DNA of 60,000 nt from Diphasiastrum complanatum (taxonomy: Eukaryota > Streptophyta > Lycopodiopsida > Lycopodiales > Lycopodiaceae). Below, one piece after another: positions 32,840 through 43,759 of the stretch (the stretch's first letter is position 1; each line of letters opens with the position of its first letter). The notes under the pieces were generated by a model. That model searched no databases. It was not told where the DNA came from and saw only the letters and a list, made by a program, of their open reading frames with translations. The position numbers were made by a program, and so were the translations under genes. Where the stretch lies: positions 62,602,957 to 62,662,956 of the forward strand of contig CM055096.1 of the NCBI GenBank assembly GCA_029204225.1. Direction: 5' to 3'.

Positions 32840-34220
32840 GTAGGGCTATTTTTGGTGTTGTGCATTTTTGGATTTTCTAGATATTTTTGCAAATGTTTTC
32901 TGAATGGTGTGAGATCGAAAAATGGGATGGTCGAAACTCGATCAAGATCAATGACCAAGGTCAAATGGAACGAACAACAAAAAATAAAAAACAAAAACTG
33001 AAAGGTATTCAGGGAAGATAAAAATTGTAGATGGAGTCAGATCATATCTATCATAAAAAAAAATTGCAATTTTTCTAATGGCGAGTAATAGGTAAGTGCG
33101 AGTAATTGATGAACAATCCTAATTACTCGCCAAGTATATTGTGAATGATGATCATAACTTACTATATAAAGTGCGAGTAAAAAAAAAGAACCGTTGGCGA
33201 ATAATAGCATAAAACATTGGGCAAGAAATTAGATAATTACTCGCCGGTCCACCAAATGGTAGATCAAGTACTATACTAGGTTTTGTACAGACAAGTAATT
33301 ATAAAAACGGGAAATTCAAATTGGCGAGAACTTTGAAAATGGTAGAAAAATCAGATTTTGAAATGGAAATTAATTTGGCTTTACTCGTCGAGTCTCTAGA
33401 TCCTAGATATGCAGTTTCTAGAAGTATTGTGAAAGTGGAGCAAATGTTGGAGGGAAGCTCAAAAAATTCAAAATGGCGAGTAATTAGATCTTTACTGGTC
33501 GAGCTGTCTGATGATGCACCGGAGTCTATTCTGCTCTCGAAATGCAGATAAAAATCACTCCAAAAGCAACGATGCCAAAAAAAATGTTGGGCCCTTTTCG
33601 TGCCTCCCTACAGATGTGGTTTTAGAGGGCAAAGAAGGGGTTTATGGATCTCTAACCGGATAAGTATCGCTTATAGTATCAAGTATCGATCTGGGGGCTT
33701 GCTAAGGTTATCAAGCTTAGTGTATGATCTAAACGTGAAATAGCCTAGATTTGGGGAAGGGTAAGCCCCAAAGGTGTCACTTTGCAATGGTTGGGAATCA
33801 AGTGTACACGTGGCCAACCACAATTAATAACTCATATGTAAATTGTGTTATTTAGGTGATTGCATATACACGAAAAGAAGCGCACGTGATTTGAAAATGA
33901 TTCTTTTGGTGGAGTGATCTAACTGAATTTTTTGAAAGCATTGAATATTTTCAAAAAATTAGAGATTTTGATTTAAGCACTAGTTCACTCGTGCTAGTGT
34001 TTTAGCATTCAATGAACTTCACAATTGGTGCAAGTTGAGAAATTGAAACTCTTGATAGTTGTGAATCGTAAACAACATGAGTCGAATGTACAAATTATTT
34101 GTGGTTCTTGATTTCAATTGAAGTTGCGCTAGCAAAGAATAAATATGTACTGATCCAGAGTTTCATGAAGATTAAACTCTACGGAAATGAGCTTAATGTC
34201 CAGTTCAAGCAACGAATATT
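32840..34220. other. Intergenic with recurring GGCGAGTAATT motifs
   Basis: No gene recognised. Between 33079 and 33500 the word GGCGAGTAAT or its reverse complement ATTACTCGCC occurs repeatedly (about 33079, 33121, 33235 and 33473), with variants such as GTGCGAGTAA and TGGCGAATAAT between. Confidence 0.5.
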
Positions 34221-34223
34221 ATC

Positions 34224-36170
34224 TTGATTTTGACAACGCGCAAGTGCGAATCGTGGACCCCATCGCCCATCCCATGCCAGTCAGCCGGCGGGAGCTTCCG
34301 CCAGAGTTACAAGCTGCACCCTGTCTCTAGATCCTACTCCAGTCTCCACTCACTCCACTCCAGCATTCTCATACAATCGTTCTCAATCGTGACACGGATG
34401 GGACCTCAGTGTCAAGTGCCCACTGCCAACCCTTTCTTATTTCACGAAAGGAGAGGTGGAATGTGTGAGGGCATCATGGTGATCTGTCCTCCATAATCAT
34501 GGTGGAACTATGACTTCTCCACGGTTGGATGTGTTGTCTCATCCTGCAGGTGCCCCCAAGGATGCATCTTATGAAACTAAATTGAGACGCTCTCATTCGC
34601 ACTCTTCACTTCAGGTGCATAGTCAAGGATTCGAATTCGACCTGCACCCATACCATGGGCTTTTTTCTTTTTTACCTTTACATGACATGTATAATGTAAT
34701 CCGGCTGCGCATCCAAGGATGCATATCTATATATACTAAAACTATTTAGGTTTCCGGGCAGCTCACTGACGAGCAGCTGCTTGAACCCAACTCATATTTT
34801 TAAAAGCCTGACTATCTACATATACTAAAACTATTTAGGTTTTCGTGACGAGCAACTGCTTGGACCCAAACAGAGAAGCAAATTCCTAAATACAGCTAAG
34901 ATTTGAGAGAGAAATAGTGGGATTGAGATGCAATGGCGGCGTACCAGCCGGCATAGCTGGTATAAGCTCCCCTGGAAAATTACTTCTGCCTTCGGCGCTC
35001 TTGATTTCCCAAGCAACCGCGTGAGCGCAGCGAGCGATCGATCGACCGACCAATCGATCAAGATCAACAAAGAAGAAGGATCGATCGAGAGAGGATCGAG
35101 GATCGAGAGAGAGAGAGAGAGACGGCCGAAAGTGGGAAAGGGCGGTACTAAAAGAAATGTCAGCTACAATGGGTGTACCTGAAGCCCGCCTAAGTGGGCG
35201 GGCTATATATATTAAAAGAATTTGGGTTTTTGAGCAGCATGAGTTGCCCGGGTGTTTTTTTTACCAATAAACAAAACTAAAAAGAGGCCTCAAGAAGGGT
35301 CTAGGCAACGGGTAGGGGGGGGGCACGGGCAAACATGTATAATGCAAGAGTACCTTTTAAATAGAAATAAGTATAAGACTTTCAACCACTTATACATATA
35401 TTCTTGTTATATTTTACATTAAAAATTTGAAACAAAGTTACTTTTCAAATGGAATTTTAATTTTTTAAATTTGCCATTCAAATGACATGCATTGGAACTT
35501 GCAAATGCCAAGCCTGAGGTGCATGAACAAATGAGCACCATTTAAAGTCCTAAGGCATTATGAATAATAAAGTACACCTCATTTTTTTCAATTTCCCATA
35601 GGACGGCCCTTAGACGGGGCCTTCCCCCCCACGTGATGCTCTCTATCTTTCTCTCTTTCTACTTGCAAGTACAAAATTTAGCCACACGACATAATGCTCA
35701 ATGCTCGGAGTTCGTTTGTATTTTGGAAACACCTCCTCCCACAAAATTTTCAAGCAGAGACTTCCATGATCTGCAAAATGCACTATGATAACTGGATTAG
35801 TAGCATGTTCTGTAAGAACGATCAATCTGACAGCTGGATTACTAGTGCATTCTGCAAGAATTTGCACTCAGCATTACGTGCCAGCAAAAATTTGCACTGA
35901 GCATTACGCAGGGGAAGGCCCGGTCCCGAGGGCCTTCCGTGCAGTTTGGGCAGTTGCCCGAGGGCAACGGCCCCCACAAAGACACGTGATAATAGAACGT
36001 TCCTTACTAATCTCCCATTGCACACTAGCATTAGTGTTATGTGCTAATTTTAAACACCACATTGGGAATGGCTCAAGTTTATTCCCCACAACTTCCAAAG
36101 TGCCATGTTTTCTCGGGCAAGGATTTCTGTTTCTACTCTTGAATAGCCACTGCAAAATGTCATAAGAATG
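34224..36170. other. Intergenic, short repeats, no gene recognised
   Basis: Open frames at 34224-34496 and 34510-34749 show no family similarity and lack a gene-like context. Contains the three-copy repeat (34731-35245), a GATC/GA-rich stretch (about 35025-35130), the dispersed repeat at 35690-35760 and a GC-rich imperfect hairpin GGAAGGCCCGGTCCCGAGG...(about 35911-35940). Confidence 0.45.
34731..35245. repeat. Three-copy short repeat (TATATACTAAAACTATTTAGGTTT...GAGCAGCTG)
   Basis: 34731-34792 and 34816-34872 share TATACTAAAACTATTTAGGTTT, then GACGAGCARCTGCTTG. A third, weaker copy lies at about 35200-35250 (TATATATTAAAAGAATTTGGGTTTTTGAGCAGC). Confidence 0.55.
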
Positions 36171-36176
36171 TCCTTC

Positions 36177-36187
36177 CTATATATATG
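36177..36187 (+). promoter_or_regulatory. Possible TATA box of the potassium transporter gene
   Basis: CTATATATATG about 290 bases upstream of the proposed start codon. Position only; no other promoter evidence. Confidence 0.3.
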
Positions 36188-36467
36188 CCACCACCTAGCA
36201 GCTGAAGTTTCATCCAATCTGATTCTCTGAACTTTGGCATGAATTAGAATCTACATCACCCACGATGGTTAGTAGATGACAACAGTGTGAACCACAATAT
36301 TACTGTCAGAAATTAACTTTTCTATTTCCATCCATTTACTGAACAACAGCAGCGCCACTCGTTACGTAGATCAAAACTAGCCAATCCTTTGGGCTCCGAC
36401 TATTCAGGTCACTGAATTTGGACTGTTCAGGGATCTGTGCATTGTCAGGTTTCAGCTGTCGTCAACG

Positions 36468-36761
36468 ATGCCAGAAGTCACACAACTTAGAAAAGAGGAC
36501 CAATCTGGAATCTTTGAAATAATAAGTTCATCCGCATCAGAGTTGAAGAATGAGGAGTTCCAGCAACAGTTGCAGTTCGGAATTGCGCCTGCAGACAAGA
36601 TAAAGGCCAGAAGTCCTTTGAACCATAAGAAGGCTTGGGACCCCATCTACTTGTTCACATTTTGGTTTTTCTTGGAGAAGCGTCGATTTGAAATGCATCT
36701 GTTTTGTATCTATTCCAAAGGCAGAAAGAATTTTGTGTGTCAATAGAGGAATTTCAAAAGC

Positions 36762-36821
<60 letters not shown>

Positions 36822-39800
36822 AATTTGAATTTTGCTGATCAGGCCTCTAGTAGATGGCGGACGTTTCTGTGCGCATATCAAACCCTCGGAGTTGTGTTTG
36901 GAGGTCTTGCAACTTCTCCTTTATACGTATATCCTGGGATAAGAGTGACAAGCCCAGATGAGAATGATTATCTTGGAATACTTAGTATTATTTTTTGGAC
37001 ACTCACATCGATCGGCCTTGTCAAGTATTCTTTGATCGTGATGCACGCAGACAATCAAGGAGAAGGTACATGTATTACTTTGACAAGGTTTTTAAGATAG
37101 CGATCCAGCATTTCAGCTAACGCATTTGTCATTAAAATCATCAAGAGTGTAAAAGCCGAAATTATTATCATCAATCTCTTAGGTCGCGTTTTCAGGTTGT
37201 TTCTTGTAACTTGTGTAGCTATCAATCAGTCGGTTCAAGTTTTCAGGACTTATCGCTGCCGAAATGACTTCGGTGTCTCAGCTTTTTTCCTAAGTTTCTC
37301 GCGAAGCTCACCTTTTCCGTTCTTGGCCAGGTGGCACGTTTGCTCTATATTCGTTATTGTGCCAGCATGCAAACATTGGCAAAACTGCTAGCCATGGAAA
37401 ACAGGATAAAAAACGTGTTCCGTCTGACATAACTACTGCAATGGCGAATCAGAAAGGCAGCGGGGTTCAAGCTCTTATAAAGTCCACACTTGAAGGAAGC
37501 AGGACAGCACAGACTCTGTTACATGCTGTGACTATCGTTGGAGCCTGCATGTTGATAGGAGATGGCATTTTCACCCCTTCTATTTCCGGTAAACTTTCGC
37601 TGGCAGATATACCAGAGAAGTTTATAATCTTTCTTCTCTCGATTTTTATAGGTCAAGAAGACGTTTTGATCAGTGCCCGCCTCGTCAGTGCTTTCTTTTG
37701 ACGAAATATGTTAGCCGTAATCGAATTCCTGACGATGCAAAGCTGTTTACCTGTAGTTCTATGTGCATTGTGTATAAACAAGGGATTTTATCAAAGGCCA
37801 AACTTCGTTCATATCGTAACATCTCGTATCTTGTTGATGCAGTATTATCGGCACTTGTTGGCATAAAAACAAATGTATCGTCTATCAGTCAGTGTAAGCG
37901 GATCATGCAATCTATATTTGATCAATTTCGTGATTTTTACATTGGTTGGGTAAAACGTTACAAAATCCATCAAGTTTCCTTATACCACAATGATCACAAC
38001 TCAATACAGGCGGAAAAGATCTAGACCCTGTAAAAGTTACGAAACTGGGTAAAAATAGCCACAAAATGCTCCACTACGAAACTGTCACGATGATATGATC
38101 TATAATTTATTATTCTATATTCTTGAGTTATGTCAGATAAAAGTTTCAAGAGGATGGCCATGGTTTTTGGAATATGGAGTCGTTTATCGCTGATATATTT
38201 TGATCGTGTTTGCAGCTCTGGTTATATGGTGTTCGGCTGTTATCCTGTTTTTCTTGTTTATCCTGCAAAGGTTTGGAACAAAGCGCGTGAGCTTCCTCTT
38301 CTCTCCTGTTATGGCGGCTTGGTTAGTCACGACCGCAATTATTGGGACTTATAACATCGTGGTTCACTATCCGACTATTTTCAAGGCTATAGCACCCAAT
38401 TATATAGTCACTTTTTTCTGGAAAAATGGAAAGCAGGGGTGGTTCATGCTAGGCGGAACCCTCCTTTGTGTAACAGGTGATTGTATTTTTCAAAAAGCTA
38501 TTGAAAGGGCGATACTTTCTTCGGAAAATATGAAAGATTTGTAGCTTGCTTACACAAATCGCTGACTGGTTTTATTTATTAACAGGAGCGGAAGCCATGT
38601 TTGCAGACTTGGGGCACTTCGATAGGATCTCAATTAAGGTAAGAGACGGCATTTATGCTACAGCACTAAGTAGTAAGTCCTATAAGTATGCTCAACTGCT
38701 CATAACGTAATTGGCAACCGTAGAATGAGGAGATAAAGGACATCATGATAGACCAAACGTTTCATGGCAGGTGGCTTTTATGAGTATGGTCTACCCATCA
38801 CTTGTCCTTACATATGCTGGACAGACTGCCTATTTGATAAAGCATCCTCAAGACCATGTTCAAGGTTTTTATAAATTCATTCCAAGTTCCATTTTCTGGC
38901 CAATGTTGGTAATATCTACTTTGTCAGCGATTGTTGCCAGCCAAAGTATCGTATCGGCCACTTTCTCTCTCATAAAGCAATCTATAGCTCTAGATTTCTT
39001 CCCACGAATCAAGCTGATTCATACTTCGCGGGACAAGGAAGGGCAGATCTACATTCCAGGGATAAACTACATACTCTTGATCTTGTGCCTTGCAGTTGTC
39101 TTCTTGTTCCAAGATGGCACACAGATTAGCAATGCTTTCGGTAAGCCTCTAAACCTGAGGCAGCTTATCTTGTATCGCTATGCAAGAATCTATTCGAGAA
39201 TAGCTTCCTTAAATAGCTGAATAGGTATAGTTGCTCAGCTTTTTTTGGTCCTTCATTAGTTTTTCTCACTCATATTGCAGGGGTGGCTGTGATTATGGTT
39301 ATGTTCATAACTACAGGCCTTTTCACGCTTGTAATGCTTTTGGTTTTGCATACACCATTACCAGTAGCTTTGATATTCTTCACATATTTTGGCCTCCTTG
39401 AGGGACTATATGTGTCTGCTGTATTAATCAAAATAGCACAAGGTGGATGGTTACCATTCTCAGTAGCGATCATTTTGTCGACAATCATGTTCAGCTGGAA
39501 CTACGGGAGGAGGAAAACACGCGAGTATGAGATGGAACATGAAATGAGCTTCGACAATTTAGATCATACTCTCTCCGATTCTTCAATTCAACGTGTGCCA
39601 GGGTTTTGCTTCTTCTGCATTGAAGCGGGATGCTGTTTGCCCCCTATCATAAGTCATTACATAAATAACATGAGATCGTTACACAAAGTCACGATTCTTA
39701 CAACAATCAGGTACGTTCCAGAGCTGGAATACGTCCCTAAAGAAAAACGGCTTTTGGTTGAACGAATATGGTGCAGGGGCGTGTATTCTTGTGAAGCACA

Positions 39801-40242
39801 ATACGGCTACAAAGACATGATTGACGTAGAAGGGGAGGATTTTATGAGTCGTTTTGTGGAAAGTTTTGGACAAAATATTATTCGGATGAAGCAACAAGAA
39901 CAATATGCAGTATATGCAGGAGAAGAAGAGGAGCATTGCTTTCCCTCAGAATTTTTGGGCACCAAAATTCCTGATTCAGAAGGTAAATCTTCTCCGGCGA
40001 CGTTGGCCATAACAAGAAACGAGGAACGAGAGCTGGAAGAGCTGGAAAATGCCAAAATGGCGGGCGCAAGGTATGTGCTTCCAAAGGTTTTATTGAAAAC
40101 GAGTAAGGAGAGTGGCTGGCTCAATAGAATATTTTTGGGCCAATTGTATAGCTTCATGGAGCACAATAGTAGATCCACAACAGCCGTGCTGCAAGTACCT
40201 TATGCGAAATTAGTTGAAGTTGGAATGACGTATGAAATCTAG
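36468..40242 (+). CDS. HAK/KUP/KT potassium transporter, eight exons
   Basis: Predicted exons: 1 from 36468 (end uncertain, 36632 or 36734); 2 36843-37065; 3 37331-37588; 4 37843-37893; 5 38216-38476; 6 38586-38638; 7 38771-39140; 8 39281-40242. From exon 2 onward all introns are GT-AG and the frame is open: 726 codons including the stop, plus 55 or 89 codons from exon 1, typical of plant HAKs. Family blocks in order: TLGVVFGGLATSPLYVY (first membrane helix), ADNQGEGGTFALYSLLCQHA (joined across exons 2 and 3), IGDGIFTPSIS then VLSALVGI, FILQRFGTKRVSFLFSP, GAEAMFADLGHFDRISIK, YPSLVLTYAGQTAYLI, and a soluble C-terminal domain ending VGMTYEI. It should be a plasma- or vacuolar-membrane K+ uptake carrier. 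Odd point: the usual Asp of the GDxxTSPLY motif is Gly here. Confidence 0.92.
36766..36820 (+). repeat. (GA)n microsatellite in intron 1
   Basis: About 55 bases of uninterrupted AG repeats, ending 22 bases before the exon 2 acceptor (AG at 36841-36842). It occupies the place of a usual pyrimidine tract. Confidence 0.95.
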
Positions 40243-40800
40243 TTGAAAATTGAAATGTATCACTTATAATGCCAATAATCCACTGAAAATTATTATATTT
40301 GGTCTATTTGACTCATCTCATTAAATATCTCAATGCAAGCCAACAATGCAAGGTAACAATGAGTTATAGTACCAAAGTTCAAACCTTGTGCTCTTCCTTT
40401 CCGCAATAAATCCAAGAGTTATGTTATGATACTCTTCCACTCCAAGTGAATTCTCACCTTGGAATCTTGAAACCATGAGGCACTTGACTATTTGGCATCT
40501 AATGTGATTATGTTGATATATGATACAATTTACTTTATTTAAAAATGTACATTTGTGCATGTAATAAATTTGACTTAAATCATATTTTCCATTTACCATG
40601 ACTCATGAAATTGATGTTTGCTCATGAACAAGCATAATTGTTGATTTATATATTAATTAGATGCATTCATGCTCAAATCAAGGTAAAATACACATAACAC
40701 ACCTATCGCTTCACAAAGATGTTCCAAAAGTCTTTGCTTACCATTTATTTATCTTACGTAATCTGAATAACTTTGTCCTCACAATAATCAACAATACATA
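40243..40800. other. 3' flank of the transporter gene, no other gene seen
   Basis: AT-rich. The start is presumably 3' UTR. No other feature recognised. Confidence 0.45.
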
Positions 40801-40810
40801 CTCCACATGG

Positions 40811-41479
40811 ATGTTTGGCTATGAACTGTGAAAATTATAGATCCAAAACACAACTAATGGATCTAAGATCTTGGGCCAATTTGGTATGCACATCTAGATT
40901 TAGTCACAAGGTAGAATTCATCAAGATTAGCATGCTAGAATTGCATAAATCACAGAGATCTGATCATGAACATGAAAATACAGTATGGTACTATCCATGT
41001 CTCTACAACAGCAGCAACAGGCTGTCCTTCACGTGTGGAACCTATATCAACCATAAAATCAACATTCTACACATAGAAAACCAAGATATCAAGAGATAAA
41101 CACATGAGATGGACATAGAAACTCAAGAGATGAATTCTCCATATGAAATGGGAATACAACAATATGCTCTTCACGCTGGTACTACTATTTATAGCTGTCA
41201 AAATGTCATTTGGCCACTTGCCAATAGTATGACCTAAAATGGCAGCTTCTAAGTACTTAACCAAAAACCTAGAAAAACTAGTCCAAATGCAATGTACTAA
41301 AATTAGCCAATTAGAATGGGTCCAAACACAATCTCATCCACTTATCTGCTTGCCAAAAATAGTAAAACCACTATTTAGGCCTTTATTGACAAATATGAAA
41401 CTATCTCTAACTTGAGATTTCATTTTGGCTTCCAAAAATACCAAATAAAAGAACCAAACTAGTTGACAATTTTTAACAC
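40811..41479 (-). repeat. Probable 3' LTR of a copia element (minus strand)
   Basis: Begins TGTTAAAAATTGTC on the minus strand after the purine tract GAAGAGGGAG. It lies next to the pol remnant at 41459-41750. The far end is guessed at a TG near 40811. Confidence 0.45.
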
Positions 41480-41750
41480 TCCCTCTTCAACTAGTTTTAG
41501 CATAGATTTAGATAGAACTCCAAGTAAGTTTCTATGCTTCATAAGCAAGTCTTTTTCCAATGCTTTGGTGAAGATATCAGCCATACACTCCCTTGAAAAA
41601 ACATGTTGAAGTTCCACCTCCTTTGCCATGACTTGTTCTCTCACAAAAGACTTTGCATATACCATATAAAATCTTTTTAGAATAGATTGAGCATACTTCT
41701 CTTGACATATGAAAGTAAATTGAGAAGTTCTAAATACCTCGATTCCCAAG
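41459..41750 (-). mobile_element. Copia pol remnant, RT joined to pol terminus
   Basis: Minus strand. GIEVFRTSQFTFICQEKYA and ILKRFYM are the post-YVDD part of copia RT. They are followed without RNase H by SFVREQV, ELQHVFSRECMADIFTKAL and the pol end. An internal deletion removed RNase H. Another LTR starts at 41751, so a further element was inserted here. Confidence 0.85.
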
Positions 41751-42094
41751 TGTGAAAATTCACACGTGTGGGAATGCCCTAATGTGTGAGAATGATCTCA
41801 TAAGCAAAGCTTTTGCACTTTAGATCAACACTTGATTGAAATCCAAGATCTATGTCAAAATCTACCACATAGGGTGCATCACTCATCAAACCTAAAATTG
41901 GCATGTGTAAGCAACCTAACTAGCTCGAGTTTGTCATCCTTGACTTTTGGCCTAATCAACTAGAAACACTTGTACTTGAATTTTTACCAATAAATGCCAA
42001 ATTGGCCCTATCCACTTATGACACCTAGGAGCTTGACAAACAAACCTTGTCAACCCCATATAGCTAAGATAGATAACTTTTTGTACTTTTCACA
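41751..42094 (-). repeat. Copia LTR, 344 bp, with 8-bp terminal inverted repeats
   Basis: TGTGAAAA...TTTTCACA on the minus strand. To its right a purine-rich GATAGAGGAT and a decayed pol terminus (to about 42180) make it a 3' LTR. Its CACACGTGTG-containing end resembles the end of the complete copia LTR at 14811 and that of the LTR ending at 46051. Confidence 0.75.
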
Positions 42095-42259
42095 ATCCTC
42101 TATCTAATCTAAAAAAGCATGGATCTTGGAATCATTCCAAGATTGGATCTATGTTTAAAATAGAGCTTGCCAGTTCTATCGCAAAAATTGAAGAATTGCA
42201 ATCTTCAATCAGTATATTTCAGAGGACAATATATGGCTTACAATGAAAGCGTAGAGTCT

Positions 42260-43126
42260 CAATGGATCAGCAAGCACAAAATGAAAACACGAAGCTTTTG
42301 CACCAGGTGGTGGCACCAGTAAAAGACGTATGAGGGACACAAAAGAGTTCTTGCAAAAGACGGTTGGAAAAGATTTTATTTTCGGAAAATATATGAAATA
42401 TTTTCTGAAAGGTAAAGATTTGATTAAAATTGTGGAAGACGAAACAAGTGATTCAATTCGCTTGAGAATTGCAAAAAAGCTAGTCGACAAGTTCAAGCCA
42501 AATCCAAATGTTAAAGAGATGGTGTACACATGTGACCAAGGAGATGTGAGTCGCAAGGGGTATAGAGCTTTAAAGAAGTATATGAAACGCTCTGACAAAA
42601 ATGGGTTAAAATGCCATCAGATAATACCTACTTGTTAAATCTGCCAAACTTGCTCTCTGAATTACGAGAGTTTCAACATATTGAGGATTCTTTTACCATA
42701 ACCAATAAGATCAAAGGACCTCCGACTTGTTTTCATTATCATCAAGGCAACAATATATTCTTAGATTTGGAAAAGGTCCAAGCGATGATGATCCGACATT
42801 ACAAAGTTAAAACAAATGGTAAGAACATTTCTTGTAGATTTCGATTTTCAATTGTATGCTTCTCTTCAACTGATATGTTTTCGTGATGAAAATTTGGTTT
42901 TACAGATTGTGGAGGTAAAGTTATATTTGTTATTAAGTTGGACGAGGCGGAAATCGTAAAAGAGTGTAAACTTGAATGTGTCACAATCACCTTGATGAAC
43001 TGTGAATTGCAACAGTTTGGCGGAAGTTATTGTAAAGAATTTAGTGTGCAATCCGAAAATCACATATGGTGGATAGCTCCCCTGTATATACCTTCGAAAG
43101 TGATCTACATCAGACACTGTGGGTAG
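42260..43126 (+). pseudogene. Unrecognised spliced gene fragment
   Basis: I do not recognise this protein. A Lys/Asp-rich part (42330-42638: RDTKEFLQKTVGKDF, IRLRIAKKLVDKF, SRKGYRALKKYMKR) is followed, after a one-base frameshift near 42610-42620, by PSDNTYLLNLPNLLSELREF and KGPPTCFHYHQGNN. A GT-AG intron of 87 bases (42819-42905) then joins to CGGKVIFVIKLDEAEIV, ECVTITLMNCELQQF and HIWWIAPLYIPSKV, stop near 43124. The spliced frame stays open through the join, which argues for a former coding gene. No start is certain: an upstream in-frame TGA lies near 42273. It is flanked by copia debris on the left and a gag scrap on the right, so it may be a captured gene or part of an unrecognised transposon. 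Confidence 0.5.
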
Positions 43127-43198
43127 CTTAAGAGTTAGACTCCAGAAATCAAAGTTATACTCTTGTATTGAACTCTTTTGGCGTATCTTCGTCCATTT

Positions 43199-43417
43199 TT
43201 AAAAGTTATCATCATCCTGGAATGGTCTTCTGAAGGCCTCACTACAAGCCTTCTTAAATAATGGCCAATTAGTTCGTGCGTTACATTCCTCTATTGATAG
43301 CCTATTCTCCCTCCGCTTCCACCACTCATAAGCTGCTTCTTCAAAATGGATTATAGCGAAAGGCGCATTTGGTTGCTTGTACTGTTGTTTTGCATTTTTT
43401 CTGTAGCGATGGCTGTT
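43199..43417 (-). mobile_element. Retrotransposon gag fragment
   Basis: Minus strand: FEEAAYEWWKRRE and WPLFKKACSEAF match the core pattern of Retrotrans_gag (AxxWW...W..Fk..f...F). About 70 residues, isolated. Confidence 0.65.
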
Positions 43418-43550
43418 GATGTCTATGTTGAGACGTTTGCCTTCCAAGCTGAGATCAACCAGCTCTTGAGTTTGATCATCAACATGACAGCAACAAGGAG
43501 ATTTTCCTCATGGAACTGATTAGCAATGCCTTAGATGCCTTAGACAGGTG
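43418..43550 (+). pseudogene. HSP90 first-exon fragment
   Basis: Plus strand: ETFAFQAEINQLLSLIIN, then after a short deletion and frameshift SNKEIFLMELISNALDALDR. This is the N-terminal ATPase start of cytosolic HSP90, whose family sequence has ETFAFQAEINQLLSLIINT and SNKEIFLRELISN. Only about 40 codons remain and both flanks are unrelated. A relic or filler fragment, not a gene. Confidence 0.85.
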
Positions 43551-43677
43551 TTCGGGAGGGAGAGATGAAGGCGAGTGAGAAGGTGAGGTGACGGAGAACG
43601 TGAGTGAGAAGGATGAAGAGATGTGTGGAGGAGTAACCGAATGTAGAGAGAGAGAGGAGATAGCGTGGAGAGTAGAG

Positions 43678-43750
43678 TAGGTTTAGGTTAGGGCCTTAGA
43701 GTTAGGGTAGGTTTAGGCTAGGTTAGGGCTGTAGGTAGGTAGGTTCAGGT
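43678..43750. repeat. Degenerate TTAGGG/GTAGGT-rich tract
   Basis: Irregular mixture of GTAGGTTTAGG, TTAGGG and GTAGGTAGG over about 70 bases. It resembles a degenerate plant telomere repeat (TTTAGGG), but may be a simple repeat. Confidence 0.45.
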
Positions 43751-43759
43751 TTTGTTTTT

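Noticed and set aside
34224-34749. Two plus-strand open frames of 79-90 codons
   Set aside because: No recognisable domain, no splice partners and no flanking gene structure.
34928-35182. Possible small gene starting ATGGCGGCGTACCAG near 34932
   Set aside because: The frame ends after seven codons. The alternative frame (HSWYKLPWKITSAFGALDF) looks mildly protein-like but runs into a GATC/GA repeat with no support.
43190-43447. Gag open frame extended to its Met at 43447
   Set aside because: The first ten codons overlap the HSP90 fragment on the other strand, so the real gag similarity ends near 43417.
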